NCBI RefSeq assembly: GCF_002368335.1 | Contig: NZ_AP018288.1 | Location: 866,607 to 930,606 of the forward strand | Length of the DNA: 64,000 bases | From: Nostoc sp. NIES-4103 | GTDB taxonomy: Bacteria; Cyanobacteriota; Cyanobacteriia; Cyanobacteriales; Nostocaceae | Direction of reading: 5' to 3' | Part shown: positions 19,201-27,149 of the stretch, one piece after another | Numbering within the stretch: the first letter of the stretch is position 1 | Layout of the letters: each line of letters starts with the position of its first letter | The notes under the pieces: generated by a model | Told to the model about the DNA's origin: nothing | The model's database searches: none | What the model saw: the letters and a program-made list of their open reading frames with translations, nothing else | Translations under genes and position numbers: made by a program

Positions 19201-20268
19201 CAAGCCGAGACACAATGGAATCAACCACTGTCAGGAATTATTCATTTAGCAGGTGAAGGCAATTTAGAATACCACTGGAAAGTCATCGATGACCACTACA
19301 TTACAGTGGAAACACTGCATACCTTCGATTCTATGTTGCGACCCAAAGTTCACGGAACTTGGACACTCTACCAACTGATTAAGAATCGCCCTCAAACAGT
19401 GTTTATTTCCTTCTCTTCAATCAATAGTATATTTGGAGGAGCTAGTTTTAGTGCCTATTCTGCTGCCAATAGCTTTTTAGATACTTGTTCTTTGTATCAG
19501 CGACATCATTTACATTCCCAAACCTATTGTTTAAATTGGACAATGTGGGATGAAGTAGGAATGAGTCAGAAAAATCCAGCGTATGCAAGGGATGCTGCTC
19601 GTAGTATGGGGTATCATATTATTTCCAAAGAGCAGGGATTAACTTGCTTAATTGCCGCTTTGTATCGCAATCAGACACAGTTAATTGTTGGTTTAGATAG
19701 CAGCAATCGCAACATTCGACGCTATACGCAGAATGAATTTCAGAGCATTCAGAGATTAACGGCTTACTTTACCAGCAAGAGTTATATTGATAGTTTGTCA
19801 GAAATTGTAGTGCGCGATCGCTTTAATAGCAAAACCATTTGCAATTTTGTCCGGCTGGAAGAAATGCCACTAACCGCAATAGGAACAATTGAGCGAGAAA
19901 AACTATTAACTTTCACTACTCAGGCTAGCCAACAACCTAGTAAATGGGTAGCACCACGCACAGAAATTGAACGTCAGCTTGCGAGTATCTGGCAACAAAT
20001 TCTGAGTGTACCACTCATCAGCATTCACGATAATTTCTTTGAATTGGGAGGACATTCTTTACTAGCAACTCAGCTAATTTCTCGCGTGCAAGATGTATTT
20101 CAGTTAGAGTTGCCACTGGCAAGCTTATTTGAGAATCCAACAGTGGCACAACTGTCTACTTTCATAGTACAAAAACTAGCTGAACAAACAGATGACGATA
20201 TCTTGGCACAGTTAGAACAACTTGATGAAGAGCAAGTAAAGGTAATGCTTGCAGCTGTAAATACTTGA
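13237..20268 (+). CDS. NRPS: TubC docking, C, dead A, MycA/FAAL-like A, ketoreductase, PCP
   Basis: A 2343-residue one-module protein with an unusual layout. A TubC-type N-terminal docking domain (about 1-52) is followed by a condensation domain with active site MHHIIIDG (about 202). Next is an adenylation-like domain (about 530-1020) that looks dead: the A3 loop is shortened to YSSQRGVLV, TGD is TGE, and the A10 Lys is replaced in TGQVDEQ. A second, intact MycA/FAAL-like A domain follows (about 1120-1640; TSGSTGIPK near 1276, PKTAIGKIQR near 1621). Then come a full PKS-type ketoreductase (TGGLGGIG near 1905; RPKVHGTW Lys, FISFSS Ser, AYSAAN Tyr/Asn), an A10-like PLTAIGTIER, and a PCP (Ser 2274 in GGHSL). 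It should add a second hydroxy acid by ester or amide formation. Residues from about 945 on align along their whole length with the preceding protein, indicating duplication. Confidence 0.82.
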   Translation: MTTLDFVSHLNSLGIKLTLDGNQLSYRAPKGVMNQDLKKELLGRKTEIIAFLEEAKNAIPSNADPIVPVERSHNLPLSFAQERMWFVSQVESKIPYYNTNFGLHFQGALNIDALEWSLNEIIRRHESLRTTFPAVDGKPVQAIAKEFKIFMPIIDLQGFAAPEVQEVITQQVSQLFDLSNGPLLRATLLRLGSESHTLVLSMHHIIIDGWSMGIFFDELSTFYRTFTEGNLVSLPELPIQYADFAVWQRQWLTGEVLEKQLNYWKQQLAGATPAIEIPTDKPRPLVKSYRGDSKQFEIDRNLTEQLNSLSQKLGVTLYQILLATYVILLYRYSGQEDICVGCAIANRNSRALEPIVGFFANTLVLRNQIKGNPSFSEFLSGLRQVAMSAYAHQDVSFQQVVTALQPERSLSYHPLFQTMFVLENFSLDPFELADVTLTPQVVECGTAGSDLGLLIWETKNGLLGWWQYSSDLFEEDTIARMVDNFQTLLAAIVANPEQPIGELPLLTEKQQHRLLVEWNPNFSDVAVNQCIHELFEKQVQLQPNTVAVVWQDQKFTYQQLNAKANQLAHYLRKLGIGAEALVGICVERSPLMIIGLLGILKAGGAYVPINPDYPNERSRLILAETQVSVLLSQYHLAQHLPEHQAKVICLDSHWEVIAQQSEENLPHQATPANLAYIIYSSQRGVLVEHGGVSQRLSWLQKSFTLSESDVVLHKASLDQDTAVREIFWPLVVGSRLIIAAKNQDNPTDLQHLIVSQQVSVINFVPSALLALIDSLSGEKTVELRSLRLVLCSGEPFQKSVFEAFRGHCTAELHNLYSLPETAGEVTSLKVQSLGTQLTLPIGHPSYMSVYILDQYLQPVPIGVKGEIYVGGTNLARGYLNAEEETAQRFIKNPFQQTSDQRLFKTGELARRLHDGSLELLGSIDRQAWIKGYRLELSELETALLASPAVDDAWVLVRQTETVGPQLIAYVVLSGAFFPEQLQSHLQTLLPTHLLPSAYVPITALPLTPTGQVDEQALTRLEVIESDLVQRWEEQLQALPEIDQVAVVVQQQVTTLLPLHLSDLLGDHQLTTSNGSNKQVLTTAHPKNQSGSNKPAISYGEPLHLSKDAPTTLAQALHRAAKESSNKGIVYIQSDGSQRTQTYEDLLFEAQRILTGLRKLGLKPQDKVIFQLEENQDFIAAFWGCVLGGFVPVPMAIAPTYERGNTTTSKLENAWHMLGQPTILTTAKLAPAIRSWSEVLNLENFQVEVIDDLRRCEPDQNWHVSQPEDLAILLLTSGSTGIPKAVMQTHQALLSRSAATAIMNNFTSNDVSLNWLALDHVGGLVMFHIRDVYLGCQQIHAPTELVLANPLLWLDWIEQYRATITWAPNFAYGLINDKAQEISKRSWDLSSMGFILNGGEAIVAKHARKFLHLLAGHGLCATAMHPSWGMSETSSGVVFSHNFSLDSTTDDDSFVEVGAPIPGFQVRIVDTQEQIVTEETIGRVQVKGPCVTRGYYQNPKANQEAFSEDGWLNTGDLGFLYQGRLTITGRQKDVIIINGINYYSHEIESTVEELAGVEVSYTAAVAVRGAFDNTDKLAIFFSPVVADEANVVKLTQKIRSQVVEKIGINPDYLIPVEKQIIPKTAIGKIQRSQLKERFQAGEFKDILKQFDILKGNANTVPDWFYRKIWQCKEVARNSDRLQSGFNLVFCDRLGLGELISRKLKQPCICVEAGAKFAKLDSEGILRYSINPHQPDDYRLLLESLAAENLHIAQILHLWTYDEYTGEVSNLEALEQAQKQGIYSLLFLVQALAKIQGSEHAVKLQVISSHAQFTSSADKIAYEKSTLMGFLKTIPLELSWLQCRHIDLEVASVEVNAQHILRELRVASSDTEIAYRQNRRFVSSLGKVDMSQQPTQEIPLKQGGTYLVTGGLGGIGTYLCQYLMKEYSAKLIIVGRTEFPNRSEWSKYIDQETHLSKRIKNFQQIAAVGGEFIYQAIDICDFEGLQKIVAQAETQWNQPLSGIIHLAGEGNLEYHWKVIDDHYITVETLHTFDSMLRPKVHGTWTLYQLIKNRPQTVFISFSSINSIFGGASFSAYSAANSFLDTCSLYQRHHLHSQTYCLNWTMWDEVGMSQKNPAYARDAARSMGYHIISKEQGLTCLIAALYRNQTQLIVGLDSSNRNIRRYTQNEFQSIQRLTAYFTSKSYIDSLSEIVVRDRFNSKTICNFVRLEEMPLTAIGTIEREKLLTFTTQASQQPSKWVAPRTEIERQLASIWQQILSVPLISIHDNFFELGGHSLLATQLISRVQDVFQLELPLASLFENPTVAQLSTFIVQKLAEQTDDDILAQLEQLDEEQVKVMLAAVNT

Positions 20269-20633
20269 GTCTTCTTTTACTATTTTCCTGGTGTAAGAAG
20301 ACCGAAATATTTTTTATCGAACCGCAGAGGCGCAGAGACACAGAGAAAGAGAAGATAGGTAATCTTGAGGCTTATGGTAAAAGCTGTTATTTTCGCGTTA
20401 TTCTTAGCGTCTTTGCGCCTAATCTTCGATAACGGCTTCGCCGAATGCGTGAGGCAAAAAATTATACAAGAGGTCTAATACTTTAGTAAGTATAGCAGTC
20501 GCCAGTAGTGTTAGGACATCAACAGATAATAAAACCTAGACACAAAAAGACTTTTCACCCAGTCACCAGTCCCTAGTCCCTAGCTATATTTTGAGTTTTT
20601 TCACTAATCATTAACTTTACAGAGGATACTCAC
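20269..20633. other. Spacer between the second and third NRPS genes, with dispersed repeats
   Basis: No gene. It contains the dispersed cyanobacterial repeat ACCGCAGAGGCGCAGAGACA (about 20321) with a loosely matching inverted partner near 20405-20425, and a CAGTCACCAGTCCCTAGTCC heptamer patch near 20560. A ribosome binding site AGAGGA at 20621-20626 serves the next gene. Confidence 0.6.
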
Positions 20634-23600
20634 TTGAGCAATATCTCTAAAAAAATTGCAGAGTTATCTCCAGAGAAATTAGAACTTCTCTTAAAACTAC
20701 GTCACCAAAAACAGGAAAACTCACAAAAAAAAGAAATAACCCCTCAAAGTAGAGAAACCAGCTTATTTCCTCTATCCTTTGCTCAACAACGCTTGTGGTT
20801 CCTAGACCAGTTGATACCAGGTAATTCCTTGTACAACATCCCTTTTGCATTGCGTCTTGTTGGTCAGCTAGATATCTTAGCTCTCAAGCGCAGCTTTAAT
20901 GAAATTATCCGCCGTCATGAAATCTTGCGTACCTGCTTTCAGACACATGAAGCAAAGCCAGTGCAACTAATTGCCTCTACCTTTGAGTTAACACTTGGCA
21001 CTATCGACTTGCAAGATTTACCTCCAGAAAAACGCTCAGATGAAGTTCGCAAACTGTCTAGTCTTGAAGCTTCCCAACCATTTGATTTAACTCAGCTACC
21101 GTTGTTGCGTGTGAAGTTGTTGCGCCTAGCACCCACCGAGCATGTGTTGCTGTTGGTTATGCATCACATTATCTCAGACGGCTGGTCAATCGGAGTGTTC
21201 ACTCGCGAACTCGCTGTACTCTACGAAGCCTTTGTAACTGGCAAGCCTTTACACTTACCAGAACTTTCCATCCAGTATGCTGATTTTAGCGTGTGGCAGC
21301 GGCAGTGGTTACAACAACAAGCACAAATCGAACAACTGCAATATTGGCGCAAACAGTTAGCAGATATTACTGTACTACAACTGCCCACTGACTACCCGCG
21401 ATCGCTAGTCCAGTCTTATGCTGGCGCTATCAAAATTCTTGAACTCCCCCAAAAGCTCAAACAGGCGCTAGTGCAACTTTGCCAGCAACATGATGTGACT
21501 CTTTTCATGACCATGCTTGCTGCTTTTAAAGTCTTATTGCATCGCTATACGGGTCAAACAGATATTGTAGTGGGTTCACCAATTGCCAACCGTAACCGCA
21601 GTGAAATAGAAGGACTAATTGGCTTTTTTGTCAATACTCTAGTGATGCGAACCTACCTTGATGGCAACCCTAGCTTTAGCGATTTGCTTACCAGGGTGCG
21701 AAAAGTCGCTTTAGGAGCCTATGCTCATCAGGATTTACCTTTTGAAAAACTGGTGGAGGAACTGCAACCAGAGCGCAATTTGAGTCAAAACCCATTATTT
21801 CAGGTGTGGTTTAATCTGCTTAACTTCAAGGATGTGCAATTGCAACTGTCTGGATTGTCTGTCGAATCCATATTCATACCAGAAGTAGCTTCTAACTTCG
21901 ATTTAAGTCTGTATGTTACAGAACAAAAACACTTAATCCAATTGACATTAGTCTACAATAGCGATTTGTTTAATGCAGATACAATTGCTATCATGCTCTT
22001 GCATTACCAAACTTTGCTAGAAAGTATTGTCGCTAACCCAGAACAGCAAATTTCTACCTTACCCCTTTTAACAGAAACGGAACGTTACTATTTAAAAAGC
22101 CGTGGTAATGTTGTTTGTCCATCTAACCCCTTAATTGAATTTCGCAAACAAGATATTGAACAATCAATCCCAGCTAGGTTTCAAGAGCAAGTTAAGAAAT
22201 ATCTCCATAAAATTGCTGTCCATACAAAAAACTATCATTGGACTTATAGTGATTTAAACTGTTATGCCAATCAAGTAGCACAGGCAATCCAGAAAAAATG
22301 CAAATTACAAGAAGATAAAATCGCTCTATTATTTGAACATGATGCCCCAATGGTTGCTGCAATTTTAGGAGTTTTAAAGATTGGTAAAACCTATATTCCC
22401 TTAGACCCAAATTACCCCAGTGACAGAGTTGTTTACATTCTTGAGGATTCGCTGGCTAGTATTGTGATTACTAACAACAAGAACTTAGCCTGTGCCCAAG
22501 AATTAACTAAAGGTATTATTCCACTGATTAATATAGATGATATCAGCTTTATTGGCGATTCTAATGAAGAAAATCTAGAAATTTCACCGGATAATATTGC
22601 CTATATTCTCTATACATCAGGTTCTACAGGACTGCCAAAGGGGGTTATTCAAAACCATCGCAATGTTCTACATTTCATCAGAAATTACACTAATAATCTT
22701 CACATTAATGAGCAGGACGGATTGACGCTGCTATCATCTTACAGCTTTGATGCTGCGATCATGGATATCTTTGCTGCCATCTTAAATGGTGCAACTTTAT
22801 ATCCAATCGATATCAAGGAAGAAGGATTAACTTATTTATCACAGTGTTTGCAACAGCAAAAAATTACAATATATCACTCAACACCAACTTTATATCGGCA
22901 CTTTGTTAGCACTTTGAATGAAAATGAGCAGTTAAATAACATTCGTTTAGTTGTCTTAGGAGGAGAAGAAGTTGTCAAAACAGATGTTGATTTATATAAA
23001 CAATATTTCTCCAACGAATGTATTTTTATCAACGGTTTAGGGCCGACAGAATCTACCGTTACCTTGCAATATTTCATTAATCAGCAAACAGAAATTACTC
23101 GTAATACTGTTCCAGTTGGTTATCCAGTTGAAGAAACGGAAATTTTATTGCTCAATGAAGCTGGTCAAAAGACTGATATCTACGGGGAAATTGCTATTAG
23201 AAGTCCTTACATTGCGCTGGGTTATTGGCAAAAACCCAACTTGACACAAGCTGTATTTCTCCCCGATCCAGAATGTGCTTCAAGGCGAATTTACCGCACA
23301 GGAGACCTCGGTCGTATGAGACCAGATGGTAGCATTGAATTTTTAGGACGAAAGGATTTTCAGGTCAAAATTCGAGGTTTCCGCATTGAGTTGGGAGAGA
23401 TTGAGGCAGTACTGAGCCAACATCCATCAGTTTACTCAGTTGTCGTCATAGCTAGAGTAGACACTCTAGGGGAGCAACGCTTAGTTGCCTATATCGTGCC
23501 ACAACAGCAGTGTTTACCCACAATTAGCGAGTTGCGTCAATTCGTGACAACAAAGCTGCCAGAGTATATGATACCTTCGGCAATAGTAATGCTGGAATCT

Positions 23601-24773
23601 CTGCCTTTGACACCCAATGGCAAAGTAGACCGCCGCGCCTTACCAGCACCAGATTTGCAAGTTAATCGCTCGGTCAGCTTTGTTCCACCTCGTGACACAA
23701 TAGAACTGCAACTAACACAAATCTGGTCAGAAGTTTTAGAACTTGACTGGATCGGATCACAAGATAACTTTTTTGAGGTTGGTGGTCATTCCCTTTTGGC
23801 CGTTCGCTTGATGGCTAAGATTCAGCAGCAGTTGGGGAAAAACCTGCCTCTAGCAACTCTCTTCCAAGCGCCAACAATTGAACAATTAGCAGCTATTCTC
23901 CGACAAGATTTAGATTCCTCTGTCTGGTCGTCTTTGGTAAAGATTCAACCAAGCGGTTCAAAGCTGCCTTTCTTCTGCGTACCTGGAGCTGGTGGAAATG
24001 TTATTTACTTGTATGATTTAGCACGTCATCTTGGCCCAGACCAACCATTTTACGGTTTACAAGCACCAGGTCTTGATGGCGGAAAGTTGTACACCAGAGT
24101 TGAGGACATAGCACTGCACTACATTAAAGAAATACAGACTGTTCAACCGCAAGGCCCCTATTTATTAGGAGGTCATTCATTTGGGGGTAAGGTAGCCTTT
24201 GAAATGGCAATTCAGTTACAAAAGCAAGGACATGAGGTGGCTTTACTGGCTATTTTCGATACTACAGCACCGATTGTTAATTACAATAAACCGATAACTG
24301 ATGATTGGGATGATGCTCAATGGTTGACTCAGTTTGCAAAAGTGGCAGAACTTCTATTCAAAAAGAACCTGAAAGTGTTTTACGCTGATCTCCAGTTTCT
24401 TGATGCAGATGAGCAATTCAAGTATCTGCTAAAACAGTTTGAAATAGCTAACGTCTTACCACTGGGAACGGACATCAGGCAATTTCGCAATTGGGTACAA
24501 GTTTTTAAAGCTAATCGTCAAGTTGATTATGTGTCACATGAGGTCTATCCAAACAGAATTACTCTGTTTCGTTCCAGCGAGGTAATTTCTGACGAGGCTT
24601 TTGGTCAGATAACTTCCGAGATGGCAGAGGATTCAGCCTGGGGTTGGGACAAAGTTTCTGCCCAACCTGTGGAAATTCATTTCGTTCCAGGCGATCATAT
24701 TACGATGATGACTAAGCCTCATGTCCAAGTCTTAGCCGAACTGTTGACTAAGGTCGCAAAGGCTAACGGATGA
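20634..24773 (+). CDS. NRPS termination module: C-A-PCP-TE
   Basis: A 1379-residue canonical module. The condensation domain has MHHIISDG (about 176). The adenylation domain has YTSGSTGLPKG (about 661), GPTEST (about 802), YRTGD (about 887), KIRGFRIELGEIE (about 911) and NGKVDR (about 996), so it is intact. The PCP Ser is 1053 in GGHSL. A type I thioesterase follows with GHSFGG (Ser 1182) and GDH (His 1355). By hand alignment to GrsA, the pocket reads roughly D-A-M-H-V-G-G-V-T-K; the Asp predicts an alpha-amino acid, but I do not recognise the code. The TTG start is supported by AGAGGA eight bases upstream. It adds the last residue and releases the chain by hydrolysis or cyclisation. It shares the operon direction with the two preceding genes but has a 365-base spacer, so it may have its own promoter. 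Confidence 0.88.
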   Translation: MSNISKKIAELSPEKLELLLKLRHQKQENSQKKEITPQSRETSLFPLSFAQQRLWFLDQLIPGNSLYNIPFALRLVGQLDILALKRSFNEIIRRHEILRTCFQTHEAKPVQLIASTFELTLGTIDLQDLPPEKRSDEVRKLSSLEASQPFDLTQLPLLRVKLLRLAPTEHVLLLVMHHIISDGWSIGVFTRELAVLYEAFVTGKPLHLPELSIQYADFSVWQRQWLQQQAQIEQLQYWRKQLADITVLQLPTDYPRSLVQSYAGAIKILELPQKLKQALVQLCQQHDVTLFMTMLAAFKVLLHRYTGQTDIVVGSPIANRNRSEIEGLIGFFVNTLVMRTYLDGNPSFSDLLTRVRKVALGAYAHQDLPFEKLVEELQPERNLSQNPLFQVWFNLLNFKDVQLQLSGLSVESIFIPEVASNFDLSLYVTEQKHLIQLTLVYNSDLFNADTIAIMLLHYQTLLESIVANPEQQISTLPLLTETERYYLKSRGNVVCPSNPLIEFRKQDIEQSIPARFQEQVKKYLHKIAVHTKNYHWTYSDLNCYANQVAQAIQKKCKLQEDKIALLFEHDAPMVAAILGVLKIGKTYIPLDPNYPSDRVVYILEDSLASIVITNNKNLACAQELTKGIIPLINIDDISFIGDSNEENLEISPDNIAYILYTSGSTGLPKGVIQNHRNVLHFIRNYTNNLHINEQDGLTLLSSYSFDAAIMDIFAAILNGATLYPIDIKEEGLTYLSQCLQQQKITIYHSTPTLYRHFVSTLNENEQLNNIRLVVLGGEEVVKTDVDLYKQYFSNECIFINGLGPTESTVTLQYFINQQTEITRNTVPVGYPVEETEILLLNEAGQKTDIYGEIAIRSPYIALGYWQKPNLTQAVFLPDPECASRRIYRTGDLGRMRPDGSIEFLGRKDFQVKIRGFRIELGEIEAVLSQHPSVYSVVVIARVDTLGEQRLVAYIVPQQQCLPTISELRQFVTTKLPEYMIPSAIVMLESLPLTPNGKVDRRALPAPDLQVNRSVSFVPPRDTIELQLTQIWSEVLELDWIGSQDNFFEVGGHSLLAVRLMAKIQQQLGKNLPLATLFQAPTIEQLAAILRQDLDSSVWSSLVKIQPSGSKLPFFCVPGAGGNVIYLYDLARHLGPDQPFYGLQAPGLDGGKLYTRVEDIALHYIKEIQTVQPQGPYLLGGHSFGGKVAFEMAIQLQKQGHEVALLAIFDTTAPIVNYNKPITDDWDDAQWLTQFAKVAELLFKKNLKVFYADLQFLDADEQFKYLLKQFEIANVLPLGTDIRQFRNWVQVFKANRQVDYVSHEVYPNRITLFRSSEVISDEAFGQITSEMAEDSAWGWDKVSAQPVEIHFVPGDHITMMTKPHVQVLAELLTKVAKANG

Positions 24774-24940
24774 CTGATACTGTTTTACTTTGATGTTGAT
24801 ACAAATAGGCAGTAGGGGTGCAGGGGTGAAAAAATTTGTATCAGATTTTTCGTGAAATGGTATAAATGACAACTAATACCAATTCTCTAAAATCCAGCAA
24901 CACATTCAAACCCCAAAACCCAGACCATATCTAACTTTCT
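24774..24940. other. Spacer after the NRPS cluster
   Basis: No gene. ATACCAATTC at 24876-24885 is mirrored by GAATTGGTAT at 25119-25128, so an outer inverted repeat embraces the adjacent MITE-like element. The left copy of its target duplication (AACTTTCT) is at 24933-24940. Confidence 0.55.
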
Positions 24941-25096
24941 GGCGTTGCTGATTGAGAATATGAATTTGGCTCACGCAGAGGAGCCACTGCGTTGGGCGGC
25001 TATGCCGACTTGAAGCAAGTGGCGTTCGCAGAGTCGCAGAGAGTAAGAGTTGAGAAGAGTTCATTTTTGAATTTCATATCCTAATTCAGCAACGCC
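24941..25096. mobile_element. MITE-like element, 156 bp, about 27-bp inverted ends and perfect 8-bp target duplication
   Basis: GGCGTTGCTGATTGAGAATA begins the left end and pairs, with a few mismatches over about 27 bases, with the right end that finishes in TTCAGCAACGCC. AACTTTCT flanks both sides (24933-24940 and 25097-25104), an exact 8-bp duplication. The interior carries GCCACTGCGTTGGGCGG...AAGCAAGTGGCG, also found in inverted orientation inside the 6913-7112 element. No coding capacity. Confidence 0.85.
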
Positions 25097-25143
25097 AACT
25101 TTCTTAATTACGAATTACGAATTGGTATAACTTCTACTATCAG

Positions 25144-27051
25144 TCAACTGGTGTGCTTTTGTGAGACTTTTGGCAAGCCACGTTGGGGATTTAAAAATGG
25201 AGGTATGGGACAATCTAATGTCATCGCGATCGCTCTCAATAAATCTGCCTCTGATGCTGTAACTTTATTATCTACTAGTACAGTGTGGGCGCAGGCATCA
25301 ACCAGAGCTTGCTTGAGTTTGGGACTGGCAAGACGAAGGCGTTCAAGACTTTTCTTAACTTCAGTAAAATTACTGCTAATTGCTGTGTCTGGTTTTTCTT
25401 GCTGTCCAGCTTTGGGGAGTCTAAAAACGCCAGAACGAAAAGCATAGGCGATGGCATCAGGTTGAGATTGTCCGACTCGTGCGAGTGCTGACAGCACTAA
25501 GATGCTATCCGGCCAAATCTGTTCTATGGAGGTAAATTCTATGGTTGTAGCTGATGGGGCATTCATATAAGGTTGGAGACGATGCCACAGTACTAACTGC
25601 AAGACAAAATTCCAGAGTGATGAACTTTTGCTGGCTATAACTAAACCTTGGAGGCATTTACACAACCTCTGACATTCTTTGGCGGAGTTTTGCCGCAATG
25701 CAGGTACTGTCAAATCCACAAGAGGTAAGCGAATAGTAGGGTCTAACTGGCTGAGTTGGCTACTGAATTCCAAGGTTTTCTCTACTAACTCAGCAGGCTG
25801 TACCTCGTGCAACCAGGCAATCTGACGTTTTTGCACTGGCAGATTATTAGTATCCAATGCCAGCGCGAAAATAATCGCCGTCGCACTTTGCTGTTCTCGT
25901 ACACCCAAGCGTAAAGATTCCGGTAACTGCGACAATAGGGTTTGAGCATGGGCAAAATTTTCAGGTGCAACGGTTCCCACCTGGTTAACTATCTTTTCTG
26001 GGGTGACATTTGCACCACCACCGCCAGCAAAGCCCATTGTCAAAGATTCCTGATAATGAGAACCTGTGGAAGAAGCTGGCATTGTTTTCAAATTACGAGC
26101 TTTCAAACCCCCCATACGACGGATACGTTCTGTTAGGGGTGGGTGGGTAGCAAGCATTTCTTCCCAAAAAGACGGGTTGAGGGCATTGCTAAAGAACATA
26201 TGGCTGGCGGCTTCTGCACCTGGCGAAATCAAGCGTGAATCTATCTGTTGGAGTTTTTGTAGTACTCCTGTAATGCCATCGGGGTTGCGAGTGAACTGTA
26301 CCGCCGAAGCATCGGCAAGAAATTCGCGTTGACGAGAGATTGCGGCTTTAATGAGGCGACCGCAGAATAATCCGATACTACCAATTGCCATGAGTGCTAA
26401 ACCAAAAGCCCATAAAGGCAGACCTTTTTCTTCGCGGGAACTATCGCGAAGCCGCCACATTAATTCTCCGGTTAAATAAATAAATAAAATTCCGTGTAGT
26501 AGTCCCATTAAACGCAAATTCAGCCGCATATCTCCATTGAGAATGTGACTGAATTCATGGCCGATAACTCCTTGTAATTCATCCCGGTTCAAGTGTTGCA
26601 AACTGCCACGGGTGACTCCTATTACTGCATCGTTAGATGTAAACCCGGCAGCAAAGGCATTGATGCCAGTTTCTGATTCCAGCAAATAAACTTCTGGCAC
26701 AGAAATACCAGAAGCGATCGCCATTTCCTCGACTATATTTAATAGTTGTCGTCCTTGTTCATCTGCCGTTTCTGCAAGTAAAAGTCGTCCCCCTAACTCT
26801 TGGGCAATTACTCTTCCCCCTTGCCGCAGACATACAATTTTATACAGGCTTGCCAAAGCGATGGTAATTATTGTAATCCCGGCTACGCACAGAAATAATC
26901 CTGAATACCACCAAAGCCGAGGCGCTATACGCAGTAGGAACAATGCAGCAATATAAATTGCTACAATCATTACCGCGATGGACAAACAAAACAACCCAAT
27001 TAATTTTTGCGTGTTCTGGCGTGCCAAATCCTGATGTTCAAAGAAATTCAT
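25144..27051 (-). CDS. M48 family membrane metalloprotease (HtpX-like) with long C-terminal extension
   Basis: A 635-residue protein. Two hydrophobic segments (about 18-40 and 47-70) precede an HtpX-like M48 protease domain with the zinc motif HEFSH (165-169) followed by NGD. A further membrane pair (about 180-240) and the third-ligand region RQREFLADASAV follow. Typical HtpX is about 290 residues; here some 300 more continue, helical and unrecognised by me, with a small C-terminal part resembling TerB-like helices (VDACAHTVLVDNKVTASEADLLRAIA). It probably degrades damaged membrane proteins. The neighbouring LemA gene is in the same orientation, a pairing common in bacteria. Confidence 0.85.
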   Translation of the reverse strand: MNFFEHQDLARQNTQKLIGLFCLSIAVMIVAIYIAALFLLRIAPRLWWYSGLFLCVAGITIITIALASLYKIVCLRQGGRVIAQELGGRLLLAETADEQGRQLLNIVEEMAIASGISVPEVYLLESETGINAFAAGFTSNDAVIGVTRGSLQHLNRDELQGVIGHEFSHILNGDMRLNLRLMGLLHGILFIYLTGELMWRLRDSSREEKGLPLWAFGLALMAIGSIGLFCGRLIKAAISRQREFLADASAVQFTRNPDGITGVLQKLQQIDSRLISPGAEAASHMFFSNALNPSFWEEMLATHPPLTERIRRMGGLKARNLKTMPASSTGSHYQESLTMGFAGGGGANVTPEKIVNQVGTVAPENFAHAQTLLSQLPESLRLGVREQQSATAIIFALALDTNNLPVQKRQIAWLHEVQPAELVEKTLEFSSQLSQLDPTIRLPLVDLTVPALRQNSAKECQRLCKCLQGLVIASKSSSLWNFVLQLVLWHRLQPYMNAPSATTIEFTSIEQIWPDSILVLSALARVGQSQPDAIAYAFRSGVFRLPKAGQQEKPDTAISSNFTEVKKSLERLRLASPKLKQALVDACAHTVLVDNKVTASEADLLRAIAMTLDCPIPPFLNPQRGLPKVSQKHTS

Positions 27052-27094
27052 AGATCATGTAGGCGGACATAATTAAATCTAAAATGGCAGCAGT

Positions 27095-27123
27095 AAAAAC
27101 CCCTAGCTACTGTTGGGGCTTTT
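27095..27123 (-). terminator. Possible terminator hairpin after lemA
   Basis: AAAAACCCC at 27095-27103 pairs with GGGGCTTTT at 27115-27123 with one mismatch and an 11-base loop. It lies between lemA and the protease gene, so it may end the lemA transcript or attenuate read-through. Confidence 0.4.
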
Positions 27124-27149
27124 ATCTCCTGCCTGCTAACTTGAAAATA

